Assembly (NCBI GenBank): GCA_021805985.1
Contig: JAJZDN010000003.1
Coordinates: 1-64,000 of the forward strand
DNA: 64,000 bases
From: Planctomycetota bacterium
Lineage (GTDB): Bacteria; Planctomycetota; Phycisphaerae; WQYP01
Direction: 5' to 3'
Made by a program: the position numbers and the translations under genes
The notes under the pieces: generated by a model
The model's input: the letters and a program-made list of their open reading frames with translations, nothing else
Databases searched by the model: none
What the model was told of the DNA's origin: nothing
In this document: positions 6,965 to 15,917 of the stretch, in pieces
Layout of the letters: the number at the start of each line of letters is the position of its first letter
How positions within the stretch are numbered: position 1 is the first letter of the stretch

Positions 6965-8329
6965 ATGCAGGTAATTCCGATTCTTCGGGCGGATCACCCG
7001 GACGGACAAGAACATATTTCCCAGATTAAGTCGCGATTATCGCTGGCCCCCCTGCTGTTGTCTGGCTTAGATGCGCAGGCCGAAAGCCTGACCGTGCAGG
7101 TGCAGCGGATTATCGCCGATGTGCGCCGCGCCGGGGACGACGCCGTGGTGCAATACACCCGCCGCTTTGACTATCCGGAATGTACCTTACAGCACCTCCG
7201 GGTACCGCAGGAGCAAATAGACGTTGCGGTAAAAAACGCCGATGCAAAATTTCTCGCGGCTTTAGATATTTCCATCGCCAATGTCCGACGGTATCAGCAG
7301 GCCATGCTGCCTCACGCACCGGCCCCCATCAGACCTCTGGGAACTGATAGTGACGCGGCCATGCTGGCGATGCGGTATGAGCCGCTGAAACGGGTAGGCG
7401 TTTATGTTCCGGGCGGTGCCGGGGCGTATCCCTCCACGGTGGTGATGACCGTGGTGCCGGCCCAGGTGGCGGGTGTGGAAAGCATTTGTATTGCCAGCCC
7501 CATGCGCGGCGGGCAAGTGGCACCGGCGGTCCTGGTGGCAGCGGCGCGGCTGGGCGTGCGCGAGGTCTACGCTATGGGCGGTCCGCAAGCGGTGGCGGCG
7601 ATGGCTTTTGGCACCCAAACCATTCCGGCTGTGGATAAAATTGTTGGACCGGGCAACAGCTACGTCCAACTGGCTAAAAAGGAACTTTTTGGCATTGTGG
7701 ATATTGACAGCTTTGCCGGCCCCAGTGAAGTCATCGTTCTGGCGGATGATTCTGCAGACGCACGCGTAGTGGCGGCTGAGTTACTGGCCCAGGCGGAACA
7801 CGCACCGGGCAGTTGCCTGCTGATTACGCCGAACCTGAGTCTGGCCCAGAGCGTGGAACTGGAACTGCAATCGCAATTGGCGTTACTGCCCCGCCGGGAG
7901 TTGACCACCAAGGCCCTGCAATATGCCAGTGCGTTGATTGTGACAACAGATATGGAATCAGCTATTAAACTCGTCAATGATTTCGCCCCGGAACATTTGC
8001 AGATCACCACGCGACAGTCGCGCTGTGATGCGGCCAAAATTCACCACGCCGGCGCGATATTTATCGGAGCCTATACCCCGGTGGCCGCCGGGGATTATCT
8101 GGCTGGCCCATCGCATGTATTGCCGACTTCGGGCACCGGGCGGTTTTTCAGCGGCCTGTCGGCCGAAAGTTTCCGCAAACGCATCAGCATCGTGGAGTTG
8201 GATGCCGGTGCGTTGCAGGCGCTGGGCGGAGCTATTTGCGATTTTGCCCGGACGGAAGGCTTTGACGCCCACGCCCGGTCCGTAGAAGCACGACTCAAGC
8301 AGAAGGGGCCGGACCATGGCGTTGGCTGA
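6965..8329 (+). CDS. hisD: Histidinol dehydrogenase
   Basis: Zn- and NAD-dependent enzyme of the last two steps of histidine synthesis, oxidising L-histidinol to L-histidine in the cytoplasm. Length (454 residues) is slightly above the usual ~430. Clear family blocks: VPGGAGAYPSTVVMT, GPGNSYVQLAKKE, DSFAGPSE, EHAPGSCLL, APEHLQI with the catalytic His, and GDYLAGPSHVLPTSG. A GGAG lies eleven bases before ATG 6965. The last 14 bases overlap lpxI, so the two genes are cotranscribed although their pathways differ. No other his gene is in the window. Confidence 0.97.
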   Translation: MQVIPILRADHPDGQEHISQIKSRLSLAPLLLSGLDAQAESLTVQVQRIIADVRRAGDDAVVQYTRRFDYPECTLQHLRVPQEQIDVAVKNADAKFLAALDISIANVRRYQQAMLPHAPAPIRPLGTDSDAAMLAMRYEPLKRVGVYVPGGAGAYPSTVVMTVVPAQVAGVESICIASPMRGGQVAPAVLVAAARLGVREVYAMGGPQAVAAMAFGTQTIPAVDKIVGPGNSYVQLAKKELFGIVDIDSFAGPSEVIVLADDSADARVVAAELLAQAEHAPGSCLLITPNLSLAQSVELELQSQLALLPRRELTTKALQYASALIVTTDMESAIKLVNDFAPEHLQITTRQSRCDAAKIHHAGAIFIGAYTPVAAGDYLAGPSHVLPTSGTGRFFSGLSAESFRKRISIVELDAGALQALGGAICDFARTEGFDAHARSVEARLKQKGPDHGVG

Positions 8330-9173
8330 TGCAGAACCCATCGGCCTGATCGCGGGACAGGGCACGTTGCCACTGGCGGTAGCCCGCGGGCTTAAAGCAG
8401 CAGGTCACCCGGTAATTTGCCTGGGTCTATCCGGCCAAAGCCGCGAGGAGGAACTGTCTGCACAGTGTGACGTTTTTCATCGGGTTGGATTAATTCGCCT
8501 GAATCAATGGATTCGCGTGTTGCGGCGACACAGCGCCCGGCGGACGGTAATGGTTGGCAGAGTCGCCAAGGAAAGAATGTATGATCGGTTTCACATGTTG
8601 CGGTATATGCCCGACTGGCGTACGGCCCGGCTTTGGCTGGTGCGGCTGCGGCATGACAAGCGCAGCGACCGATTGCTGCGTGCTGTGGCCGATGAACTGG
8701 CCAGCGGTGGAGTAGAAATAATGGACGCACTGCCCTATATCCCGGAACTGTTGGCGGCCAGCGGAGTTATGACGCGCTGCCAGCCCAGCGCGGGCATGAT
8801 GGCCGATATCGACTTTGCCTGGCCGTTACTGCGGCAAGTCAATATGCTTTTGATCGGTCAGAGTCTGGCCTGCAAGGACCGGGAAATCATCGCGGTAGAG
8901 GCCGTCGAAGGTACGGATCGCATGATTGAGCGCACGGGGACGTTGTGCAAACGCGGCGGATGGGTCCTCTGCAAGGCCAGTAACCCGAATCAGGATATTC
9001 GATTTGACGTACCCACCATCGGGCCTGCTACTATTGAACGCCTGAAGAAATTCGGTGCTGCGGCGGTGGTGGTGGAAACTGGGAGAACTATTATGCTTGA
9101 GAAGGCGGAACTGTTGAAATTGGCCGATGAGTTGGGCGTTGCGGTCATCGGAAGGCCAACGGGCGGGACTTAG
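8316..9173 (+). CDS. lpxI: UDP-2,3-diacylglucosamine pyrophosphatase LpxI
   Basis: A 285-residue LpxI/DUF1009 protein, which hydrolyses UDP-2,3-diacylglucosamine to lipid X in lipid A synthesis at the inner face of the membrane. Diagnostic parts are the N-terminal IGLIAGQGTLPL, VGRVAKERMYD, the DALPYIPELLA hinge region, and the C-terminal catalytic domain with KDREIIAVEAVEGTDRMIER, and TIGPATIERL. ATG 8316 lies within the end of hisD with AAGGGG eight bases upstream. LpxI replaces LpxH in many non-enterobacterial Gram-negatives, so this gene is good evidence for an outer membrane with lipid A. Confidence 0.93.
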   Translation: MALADAEPIGLIAGQGTLPLAVARGLKAAGHPVICLGLSGQSREEELSAQCDVFHRVGLIRLNQWIRVLRRHSARRTVMVGRVAKERMYDRFHMLRYMPDWRTARLWLVRLRHDKRSDRLLRAVADELASGGVEIMDALPYIPELLAASGVMTRCQPSAGMMADIDFAWPLLRQVNMLLIGQSLACKDREIIAVEAVEGTDRMIERTGTLCKRGGWVLCKASNPNQDIRFDVPTIGPATIERLKKFGAAAVVVETGRTIMLEKAELLKLADELGVAVIGRPTGGT

Positions 9174-9208
9174 TGGGGAAAATTCACTAATCCGGCAAAT
9201 AGCAGGAA

Positions 9209-9246
9209 CTGAAATCCGTTAGCACGGCTTTTCAGCGGTTTTTTAT
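9209..9246 (+). terminator. Intrinsic terminator after lpxI
   Basis: CTGAAA pairs with TTTCAG around an inner CCG/CGG pair, and is followed by CGG and a run of six T. It closes the hisD-lpxI unit. Confidence 0.6.
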
Positions 9247-9324
9247 AGGCCTTCATTTGACATATAGACAGCCATGACTAGTATCATTATAGAGAAACCG
9301 CGCTTTATTTTTGCGATGTAATTC

Positions 9325-10365
9325 ATGAGCGAACGAGAAAAATTTGGAATTGAAGAACTCGCCGTAGTGCTAAGCCACTACGATATTGGCGTTATTAGTA
9401 CCCTGAAAGAGTACGCGCGTGGGTCTCGTAAAGCTCCGAAATTGCTCATTCGGTCGGAAAAGGGGGATTATCTGCTCAAACGCCGGGCGCGCGGCAAAGA
9501 TGATCCGTTTAAGGTTGCATTTTGTCATGCGATTCAGTTGTATCTGGCGGAAAAGCAATTCCCGTTGCCGCATCTGATCGGCACGAAACGTGATAATAAT
9601 TCGATGTTGCAGCTTTCCGGCACAATATATGAACTTTTTGAATATATTCGCGGAACTGGATATGACAATTCGCCGGAGGCCACCCAGGATTCCGGGCGCA
9701 TTCTGGCACTTTATCACAAGCTTCTACGCGACTACCGCCCCGAATATGAACCCCCTACGGGAAGTTATCACGATTCAAAGCATATCGGCAGCAGTATTGA
9801 TCAGATTCCCGACACCATGAGCCGCAACAAGCAATCGTATGGCAGCACAGCGGTGGTAACCGATACCCTGGAAATATTGCATAAGGCGTATGTGGAGGCG
9901 GCAGCCAGGGTCAATGAAATAGGGCTGATGGACTGGCCGCTGCAAATTGTGCATTGTGACTGGCACCCGGGAAATATGCTCTTTAGAAATCAAAAGGTGG
10001 TGGCGGTCATTGATTATGATTCCTCCCGGATGCAGCAGCGGATTGTAGATCTTGCCAACGGCGTGCTGCAATTTTCAATTATTGGCGGCGGCGATGACCC
10101 TGCAACCTGGCCAGATCACCTGGATGAGGCCCGTTTTGAAAAATTTATGTACGGGTATGATTCGGTGGATATGATTAGCGTGGCCGAATTACAGGCGGTG
10201 CCATGGCTGATGGTAGAGGCGATGGTCGCCGAGAGCGCGTTCCATATTGCGGCTACGGGATCATTTGGCCGTATTGAGGGGGTCGGGTTCTTGAAGATGA
10301 TTGAGAGGAAAGTAAAATGGGTGCAGGAACATGCGGATCGACTGATGAAGTTAGTTCACGTTTAG
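9325..10365 (+). CDS. APH/CotS-type phosphotransferase
   Basis: A 346-residue member of the aminoglycoside-phosphotransferase/choline-kinase fold. The catalytic loop HCDWHPGNMLF and the metal-binding IDYDSS motif are intact; an N-terminal lobe with DYLLKRR supplies the likely ATP-contacting Lys. Many chromosomal relatives phosphorylate small metabolites (homoserine, choline, sugars, spore or cell-wall compounds) rather than antibiotics, and nothing near this gene suggests resistance. The ATG at 9325 has no clear Shine-Dalgarno. It stands alone between a terminator and a 250-base gap. Confidence 0.8.
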   Translation: MSEREKFGIEELAVVLSHYDIGVISTLKEYARGSRKAPKLLIRSEKGDYLLKRRARGKDDPFKVAFCHAIQLYLAEKQFPLPHLIGTKRDNNSMLQLSGTIYELFEYIRGTGYDNSPEATQDSGRILALYHKLLRDYRPEYEPPTGSYHDSKHIGSSIDQIPDTMSRNKQSYGSTAVVTDTLEILHKAYVEAAARVNEIGLMDWPLQIVHCDWHPGNMLFRNQKVVAVIDYDSSRMQQRIVDLANGVLQFSIIGGGDDPATWPDHLDEARFEKFMYGYDSVDMISVAELQAVPWLMVEAMVAESAFHIAATGSFGRIEGVGFLKMIERKVKWVQEHADRLMKLVHV

Positions 10366-10618
10366 TGCTAAAATTCAGTCGGCATCCAAACGAGGGGAAC
10401 AGTTCTCGCTTCGGCATTCGGCCGAAAAGTTCCGCGTTCACGGAAGAACTTGGGATAACAACGACGGGCGAGGGGGCTGGTCGCCCCAGAGCCACGGGTA
10501 CAGATGGGAAAAGTGCCTATGTGTTTGAACCATCTGGCCAGCTCCGGCAGTTGCCGGGATTGCGGTCGGGACAAAGTTATTCCGCGCGGTAAAAGCGGAC
10601 GAAAGAAAGGAGTTAGCC

Positions 10619-10948
10619 ATGAATGTGCTGATGCCTCAAACAGGTCTAAGTGGAAATTATGCGTTAATTTGTGAACGACTCAAACAGGTTCGCACGCAGG
10701 TATGCGGCCGGCGCGGACAGTCGCGCTTTGCATTTTTGCTGGGGCTTTCCCCATCCACCTACAACTATTATGAGAAGGGTCGCGTACCGCCGGTGGAGGT
10801 TCTGGATTTGGCCGCCAAAATATCAGGCGCGCCGCTCATGTGGCTGATTCGCGGTGAGCCGGCGGACTTCACTATTACGACGCTGAGTTTTATCGTAGGT
10901 GAAATGCCGGAAAAATCAAAGGGCGAAGCAAAAGTCGATCCTGTTTAA
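10619..10948 (+). CDS. XRE-type helix-turn-helix regulator
   Basis: A 109-residue protein with one Cro/C1-like HTH: the part FAFLLGLSPSTYNYYEKGRVPPVEVLDLAAKISG shows the scaffold helix, turn and recognition helix (written in two pieces: FAFLLGLSPSTYNYYEKG and RVPPVEVLDLAAKISG). The remaining tail is short and polar. AAAGGAG lies six bases before the start. It ends 10 bases before dsbD and is probably cotranscribed with it; it may regulate that unit. The 250-base upstream region holds two small inverted repeats (TTCGGC/GCCGAA and TTCCG/CGGAA) that could be operators. Confidence 0.8.
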   Translation: MNVLMPQTGLSGNYALICERLKQVRTQVCGRRGQSRFAFLLGLSPSTYNYYEKGRVPPVEVLDLAAKISGAPLMWLIRGEPADFTITTLSFIVGEMPEKSKGEAKVDPV

Positions 10949-10958
10949 AAGGTATAGA

Positions 10959-12920
10959 ATGCGCTATTCTTCCGGGAAATCGGTTCCCCCGCCAGTGGCT
11001 CTGGCGTTAGCAATCATTGCGGCACTGGCTTTTGTAGTCATGGTTACCTCCGCGCGGGCGCAGGTGGCGGAGTTGGGCTTTCTATCCCCGCACGTTGTCA
11101 AGGCAGAAATTAGCGCAACACCCGGCAAGCTGCCGGTGCCAGGAAAAGGCATTCTGAACCTTACCTGCACGGTTACTCCAGGCTATCACCTGCAGAGTCA
11201 CCACCCCTTGGATAAATTTCTTGTGCCGGCGGAAGTTACCCTTTCTCCGGTTCATGGATTTCACTTTGGCAAAGTTACGTTTCCCAAAGCCAGGATAATT
11301 GCCGCGTCGACTCAAATAACCAGCTTCGGCAAACTAGCGGTATATGAGGGGAAATTTGTCATTCATATTCCCTTCACGGTTTCTGCCAAGGCGCGAAATG
11401 GACGCCAAGTTATCAATGCAGCATTTACATTTCAGGCGTGCAATGCCCAGTCCTGCCTGCCCCCGCAAACACTGAAACTTTCAACTGCCGTTACGATATC
11501 TGGTGGACAGCTCCCAGCAGGCAGCGTGGGCGGTTCCGTTAAATCTCATCATGCTGGCCCAAGCCATAATCCACCGGCCCCGGCGAAATCTGTCGCACCG
11601 TCGCAATCCAGTTCGCAGTCCACCCTTGCGGCTATCAAATCATTGCATTATCAAATTAAAACCATCCATGAGCCATTGTGGCGATTAATGTTATTCGCCC
11701 TGCTTGGCGGCTTAATTCTTAATGTCATGCCGTGCGTGCTTCCGGTAATCCCGTTGAAGGTTCTGGCCATGGTGCAACAGGCGCATGGTTCAAGGAAAAT
11801 GGCGATCATTCATGCGCTGGTTTTTTCCGCGGGGATTATTTGTCTGTTTTTAATTCTTGCCCTCGTCATGGGGGCGTATCGGGCGGCCAGCGGGCAGACA
11901 CTGACGTATGGAATGCAGTATCAGCACCCCGTGTTTTTAATTGCCATAGCGTTAATCGTTCTGGCCCTGGCATTATCCATGCTGGGCGTATGGACCATTC
12001 AAGCACCCAACGCGTTATACGCCGTTGAAAGTAACCGGGGCGGATTAGCCGGAGCCTTTGGCATGGGCCTGTTAGCCACGCTCTTGGCGACACCCTGCAG
12101 CGCTCCATTTCTGGGGGTGATGCTGACATGGGCCTTGGTGCAGCCGACGGCCATCATCGTACTATTTTTTGTGCTCATCGGGGTAGGCATGGCGTGGCCG
12201 TATGTTCTGCTGGCCGCATTTCCATCCTGGCTTAGCCATGTACCGCGTGCCGGGCGCTGGTCGGAAATTGTAAAAGAAGCGTTGGGGCTGGTGATGGTGG
12301 CGGTGGCAGTTTATCTGCTATTAAGCACGGAAAACCGTTCGCAAATTACCGCGGGATTTATGCTGGCGATGATTCTGGCGATTGTCTGCTGGGGGTGGGG
12401 AAAATTACCGGATATTAATATGTCGGCGGTAAAAATCTGGGGTATTCGTCTGGGTTTTGTAGTCGGCGGGATATTGGCCGGTGGATCGTACCTGGTTTGG
12501 GCGGGTGGAATTCATGCCACCAGAAGCCCGGGGACCACACAGGTCCAACCAGGCCACACGGAAACGTTTGCGGTAAATCATTGGCAGGAATTCAACTGGA
12601 ACGCAATGAATGCCGCACTAAAATCAGGTCATCCGGTGGTGGTTGATTTCACCGCGCCCTGGTGCATTAACTGCCGCTTTGTTAAAGCGACGGTACTGGA
12701 TGCACAAGTAGTGCGCCAGAAATTCAAACAGGCCCACGCGGTATTATTCAGTGCAGATATTGACCAACCCATTCCCAAAGCGTTCTGGCTGAAGCTTGGC
12801 GGTCGGGCGATACCGTATCTGGCCATCTTATCGCCAAAGCATCCGGCAATGCCGGAAATTTTGCGTGATATTTACACCCAGCAGGATGTCATGGATGACA
12901 TTGCAGCAGCGGTCCGATAA
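10959..12920 (+). CDS. dsbD: Thiol:disulfide interchange protein DsbD
   Basis: A 653-residue inner-membrane reductant carrier passing electrons from cytoplasmic thioredoxin to periplasmic disulfide partners. All three modules and six working Cys are visible: signal peptide, N-terminal Ig-like domain with QACNAQSCLPP; eight-helix core with NVMPCVLPVIP and LATPCSAPFLG; and C-terminal thioredoxin domain with APWCINC. I start at ATG 10959, with AAAAGG upstream, rather than the earlier in-frame ATG within the preceding gene. Such a full-length DsbD supports cytochrome maturation or repair of exported Cys proteins. A large secreted protein follows after about 120 bases. Confidence 0.95.
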   Translation: MRYSSGKSVPPPVALALAIIAALAFVVMVTSARAQVAELGFLSPHVVKAEISATPGKLPVPGKGILNLTCTVTPGYHLQSHHPLDKFLVPAEVTLSPVHGFHFGKVTFPKARIIAASTQITSFGKLAVYEGKFVIHIPFTVSAKARNGRQVINAAFTFQACNAQSCLPPQTLKLSTAVTISGGQLPAGSVGGSVKSHHAGPSHNPPAPAKSVAPSQSSSQSTLAAIKSLHYQIKTIHEPLWRLMLFALLGGLILNVMPCVLPVIPLKVLAMVQQAHGSRKMAIIHALVFSAGIICLFLILALVMGAYRAASGQTLTYGMQYQHPVFLIAIALIVLALALSMLGVWTIQAPNALYAVESNRGGLAGAFGMGLLATLLATPCSAPFLGVMLTWALVQPTAIIVLFFVLIGVGMAWPYVLLAAFPSWLSHVPRAGRWSEIVKEALGLVMVAVAVYLLLSTENRSQITAGFMLAMILAIVCWGWGKLPDINMSAVKIWGIRLGFVVGGILAGGSYLVWAGGIHATRSPGTTQVQPGHTETFAVNHWQEFNWNAMNAALKSGHPVVVDFTAPWCINCRFVKATVLDAQVVRQKFKQAHAVLFSADIDQPIPKAFWLKLGGRAIPYLAILSPKHPAMPEILRDIYTQQDVMDDIAAAVR

Positions 12921-13037
12921 GCTAGACGACGCAGGACTGAATCATTTGCCCCCCTGATTCGTTTGGCATCAAGGAAGTCGCCGATAATTAAAGGCGATGA
13001 AATTTCCGCGCTGGTAACAGAAAGGCAGGGCCTGAAT

Positions 13038-15065
13038 TTGAACTATAAGCAAATCGGGATGGCTCTTATCGTGGCATTATGTATCACCCCGGCAATCTCA
13101 CGCGGTGCTACGCTGGGTTCGGGATGGGCCTACCGGCGTTCATTACGCGCTAATTTATTTCCAACCTCAGCGCCGGGCAAAAATCTGGCGTGGGCGCAAT
13201 TTTACACCAATAGTGCACGACTGCCCGACGGACGAGATTTACGCGTAACATCCGCCACCGGTACGATATTGCCCATGCGCTTGCTGCGCGTATCCAAGAA
13301 AGATGATCTGGTGCGCTTGGCTTTTCAGGAGCCGGCGGCCGGGGAATATTTTGTCTGGTGGGGCAACAAGCATCCCGGAGCAGCACCCCCGGTACTGAAA
13401 ATTGACCGTGGCATATTTTTACAGGTATTTCCCCTGGTGCAAGGCCCGCGGCGAAACTGGCAACAAATGCGGCAGCTTTTCAATCGCACCACGTATTTTG
13501 CCTCTATGTTTGTGCCCGAAATGTTCATGGGTTATGACCCCACCGGGTGGAATCGGCAGGATATGATGCTGTACCGCGCAAACCTGCATATCACCAGTGC
13601 GGGACGCTATACGTTTGCCTTTGATGTTTCGGATGTGGGGTTTTTGAATCTTGATGGAAAAAATCTGCTGACCAAAACCCGGCCGGGCGGCATGATGGGC
13701 AGCGTCCGGTTCAAACGCACCATTTATCTTAAGCCGGGCTGGTATCCTATGACCGTAGGAGAACTGCACCTGTGGTGGCTGGCGGGAATATCCGTGGATT
13801 GGAAACCACCCGGATCGGCGCAATACGCACCGATTCCGGCGGCGGCGTTCGCACCGGCGAATCAGGCGGCGGTCGGGCCGCTGGAAAAAGTCGGCGGCGG
13901 TTATGCGGCTGATTTTTCAGTTAAACCCCAGTCACAATTGTTTGTTCCCCCCGATAATTATCTTCAGCGTTACACATTTTCCGCACGGGTGCCTGCGACA
14001 TTTTCTCCCCGGGTGAACTGGACGTTTTCCGACGGGCAAACCGCACATGGCCTGCAGGTGGATCATGAGTTCTTAGCACCCGGTGTTTATACAGTTTCCA
14101 TGACCGTTGCGCAGGCCGGCAACACATTTGTCACAAAGCGGCGGATATTGGTACGCACTGAGATGTTTTCCAAATTTCCCTATCCGCCGGTGGATCCATC
14201 AGGCGTGGTGGCGGATATTATTGATAACTACAATCTGAAAACACTTTCCGGCCGACAACTTTACCGCGGCATCATGTTTTATCGCCATTACAAGAATTTG
14301 CGAGGCTTGCGCGCATGGGGGCTGGCCTGGGCGATTTCAACCGATGCGCAAAATCCGCAATCCGTGGTAAATACCGCAGATATGCTGGTTCGCCGAGAAC
14401 TGCAGAAAGGCAACTTCCAGCAGGCGGCAAAGATCTATCTGCTGGCGTCGCGCAAGCATATAGACGCCATGACGCAGGCCCATCTGCTGCTGCATTACGC
14501 GGTAACGGCCTGTAATTATTCCAGCACGGCCCCCCAGGTGCTCCAGAGCCTGCAAAACTGGCAGGCCGATCACGCCCATTTAGCCAAGCCGGCCGCACAC
14601 GATATTGCTACGGCCTTGGCGTATGCCTCAATTGCCAACGGCAAGGGTGCGGCAGCCGCCAAATATGTAAAGCAGGCCGGTGATGTGACAACTATGGCCT
14701 ATAGCGCCCAGGAGATCCGGCAGGGCGTGTTGGCGCGTAATGTGGAAAGTTATATTGGCAGTCATCATTACCGTACGGCCGATCATTTGCTGAACCAATG
14801 GGAACTGCAATTCCCGCGCGCGATTATCAAAGGCTATACGCGGTTGTTGCGCGTCAAGCTGATGATGGCGCAAGATCGTTTTCTTAGCGCCGCGCAGATT
14901 GCCGTGCAGTATGTCAATAGTGAGCCGAAATCATTTTATGCCGCGAAGTTGCTGTACCGTGCCAGTGAGGCATACCAGAGCGCAGGGAAGACCAATCGCT
15001 CCGAACTTCTTCTGGCGCGATTGAAAAGGGATTATCCGGAATCCTCGTACGCTTATAAACACTAA
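13038..15065 (+). CDS. Large secreted PA14/PKD-like protein with TPR-like C-terminus
   Basis: The likely start is TTG 13038 (AGGCAGGG upstream) or ATG 13059; either leaves a signal peptide ending near ISRGA. Regions seen in order: a DUF2341-like part (GWAYRRSL, PLPDGRDLR-type strands, YFVWWGNK), a PA14-like beta part (GRYTFAFDVSDVGFLNLDGK, KPGWYPM), a PKD-like Ig domain (NWTFSDG, HEFLAPGVYTVSMTV), and ~300 residues of helical hairpins like TPRs. Function is unknown; the make-up suggests a surface or periplasmic carbohydrate-binding scaffold. It sits behind dsbD in the same direction and ends six bases from the convergent CHAT-like gene. Confidence 0.7.
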   Translation: MNYKQIGMALIVALCITPAISRGATLGSGWAYRRSLRANLFPTSAPGKNLAWAQFYTNSARLPDGRDLRVTSATGTILPMRLLRVSKKDDLVRLAFQEPAAGEYFVWWGNKHPGAAPPVLKIDRGIFLQVFPLVQGPRRNWQQMRQLFNRTTYFASMFVPEMFMGYDPTGWNRQDMMLYRANLHITSAGRYTFAFDVSDVGFLNLDGKNLLTKTRPGGMMGSVRFKRTIYLKPGWYPMTVGELHLWWLAGISVDWKPPGSAQYAPIPAAAFAPANQAAVGPLEKVGGGYAADFSVKPQSQLFVPPDNYLQRYTFSARVPATFSPRVNWTFSDGQTAHGLQVDHEFLAPGVYTVSMTVAQAGNTFVTKRRILVRTEMFSKFPYPPVDPSGVVADIIDNYNLKTLSGRQLYRGIMFYRHYKNLRGLRAWGLAWAISTDAQNPQSVVNTADMLVRRELQKGNFQQAAKIYLLASRKHIDAMTQAHLLLHYAVTACNYSSTAPQVLQSLQNWQADHAHLAKPAAHDIATALAYASIANGKGAAAAKYVKQAGDVTTMAYSAQEIRQGVLARNVESYIGSHHYRTADHLLNQWELQFPRAIIKGYTRLLRVKLMMAQDRFLSAAQIAVQYVNSEPKSFYAAKLLYRASEAYQSAGKTNRSELLLARLKRDYPESSYAYKH

Positions 15066-15070
15066 AAGGC

Positions 15071-15757
15071 TTATTGTCCCTTGAAGAATTGAAGATCGGC
15101 ATGGCGCGGGTACATTTTGCGGACAAACCGGAATGCCACATACGGGCTTACACCATCGCAGAGCATTTTTTTATAAAACAATTGGCTCACCAGAGCGGCA
15201 TCAGCCCAGCGTATTTCGCGGCGCGGACTGATAAAAGCTGCCGCGCCCGTACCGCGCACGAAAGCTTCGCCAAAAGTCTCATTTCCTGTCAGGCAACTGG
15301 AAGAAAAGACAATTTTTCCCGTCAGATCGCCGGCTAAGGTTATAAGCTCATCAATGTCCACGTCTTCCAACTGCAAAACCAGCTTGCGTTTTAGCCCGTG
15401 CATGGAAAAATGAATGTGCCGGCTGCTGGACATGCGTGCCAGCTTTAAAAAATGGCCAAGCTCCAACTTGGTGCGAATGAACGAATATAAAGGCTTGGCA
15501 CCGATCATGCGAAGAAATTCCCCCAACAGCCGCCCTTCCGACCAATGCTTCTCGGTTGGTTTTCGTGAAACCGATTCAATGACCACGATTTTATTTGAGG
15601 GTTGCAGCTGCCGCGCGGGCATTCGGCCGGTCTCACCATCCACATACGTGAAATAGGCGGTGCCGTTGGAAAGGAAGGTGACGCGTGCAGGAAACAGCCG
15701 TTCGTTCTGCCAGGGGGCGTAGACGCGGTCGCCAATATGGTAGGGATTTGCGGTCAC
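15071..15757 (-). CDS. Caspase/CHAT-like protein with Tudor-like N-terminal domain
   Basis: A 228-residue protein starting at GTG 15757, set by GGAGGT five bases upstream. Residues 5-55 (YHIGDRVYAPW, RLFPARVTF, YFTYVDGETG) look like a Tudor/agenet-type barrel. Residues ~75-228 fit the CHAT/caspase-like fold: HIHFSMHG with His120, then KIVFSSSCLTG with Cys155, spaced as the catalytic dyad, followed by FVRGTGAAAFISP and a helical end (ADAALVSQLFYKKML). No signal peptide, so it is cytoplasmic. Known CHAT proteases are often part of defence or cell-death systems with effector partners; none is next to it here. The CHAT call is by motif only. Confidence 0.6.
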   Translation of the reverse strand: MTANPYHIGDRVYAPWQNERLFPARVTFLSNGTAYFTYVDGETGRMPARQLQPSNKIVVIESVSRKPTEKHWSEGRLLGEFLRMIGAKPLYSFIRTKLELGHFLKLARMSSSRHIHFSMHGLKRKLVLQLEDVDIDELITLAGDLTGKIVFSSSCLTGNETFGEAFVRGTGAAAFISPRREIRWADAALVSQLFYKKMLCDGVSPYVAFRFVRKMYPRHADLQFFKGQ

Positions 15758-15917
15758 TCGAAACCTCCAGTCACAGAGGTTGATTATAACCGATGCGCCC
15801 TGCCGTACCGGAACAGCTCAATGTGGAATTGAAACAAAATAGTTATAGGACGTCCTATTGGCGTATTTGTCAGATACACCAGCAGATATTACGTTAACTA
15901 AAACACATTATTCGTTT

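Noticed and set aside
9325-10365. Possible aminoglycoside resistance gene.
   Set aside because: Only the general APH fold motifs are present; no resistance-gene context and no mobile element nearby.
10365-10619. Structured 250-base leader before the XRE gene considered as a riboswitch.
   Set aside because: Only short inverted repeats were seen; no match to a riboswitch consensus known to me.
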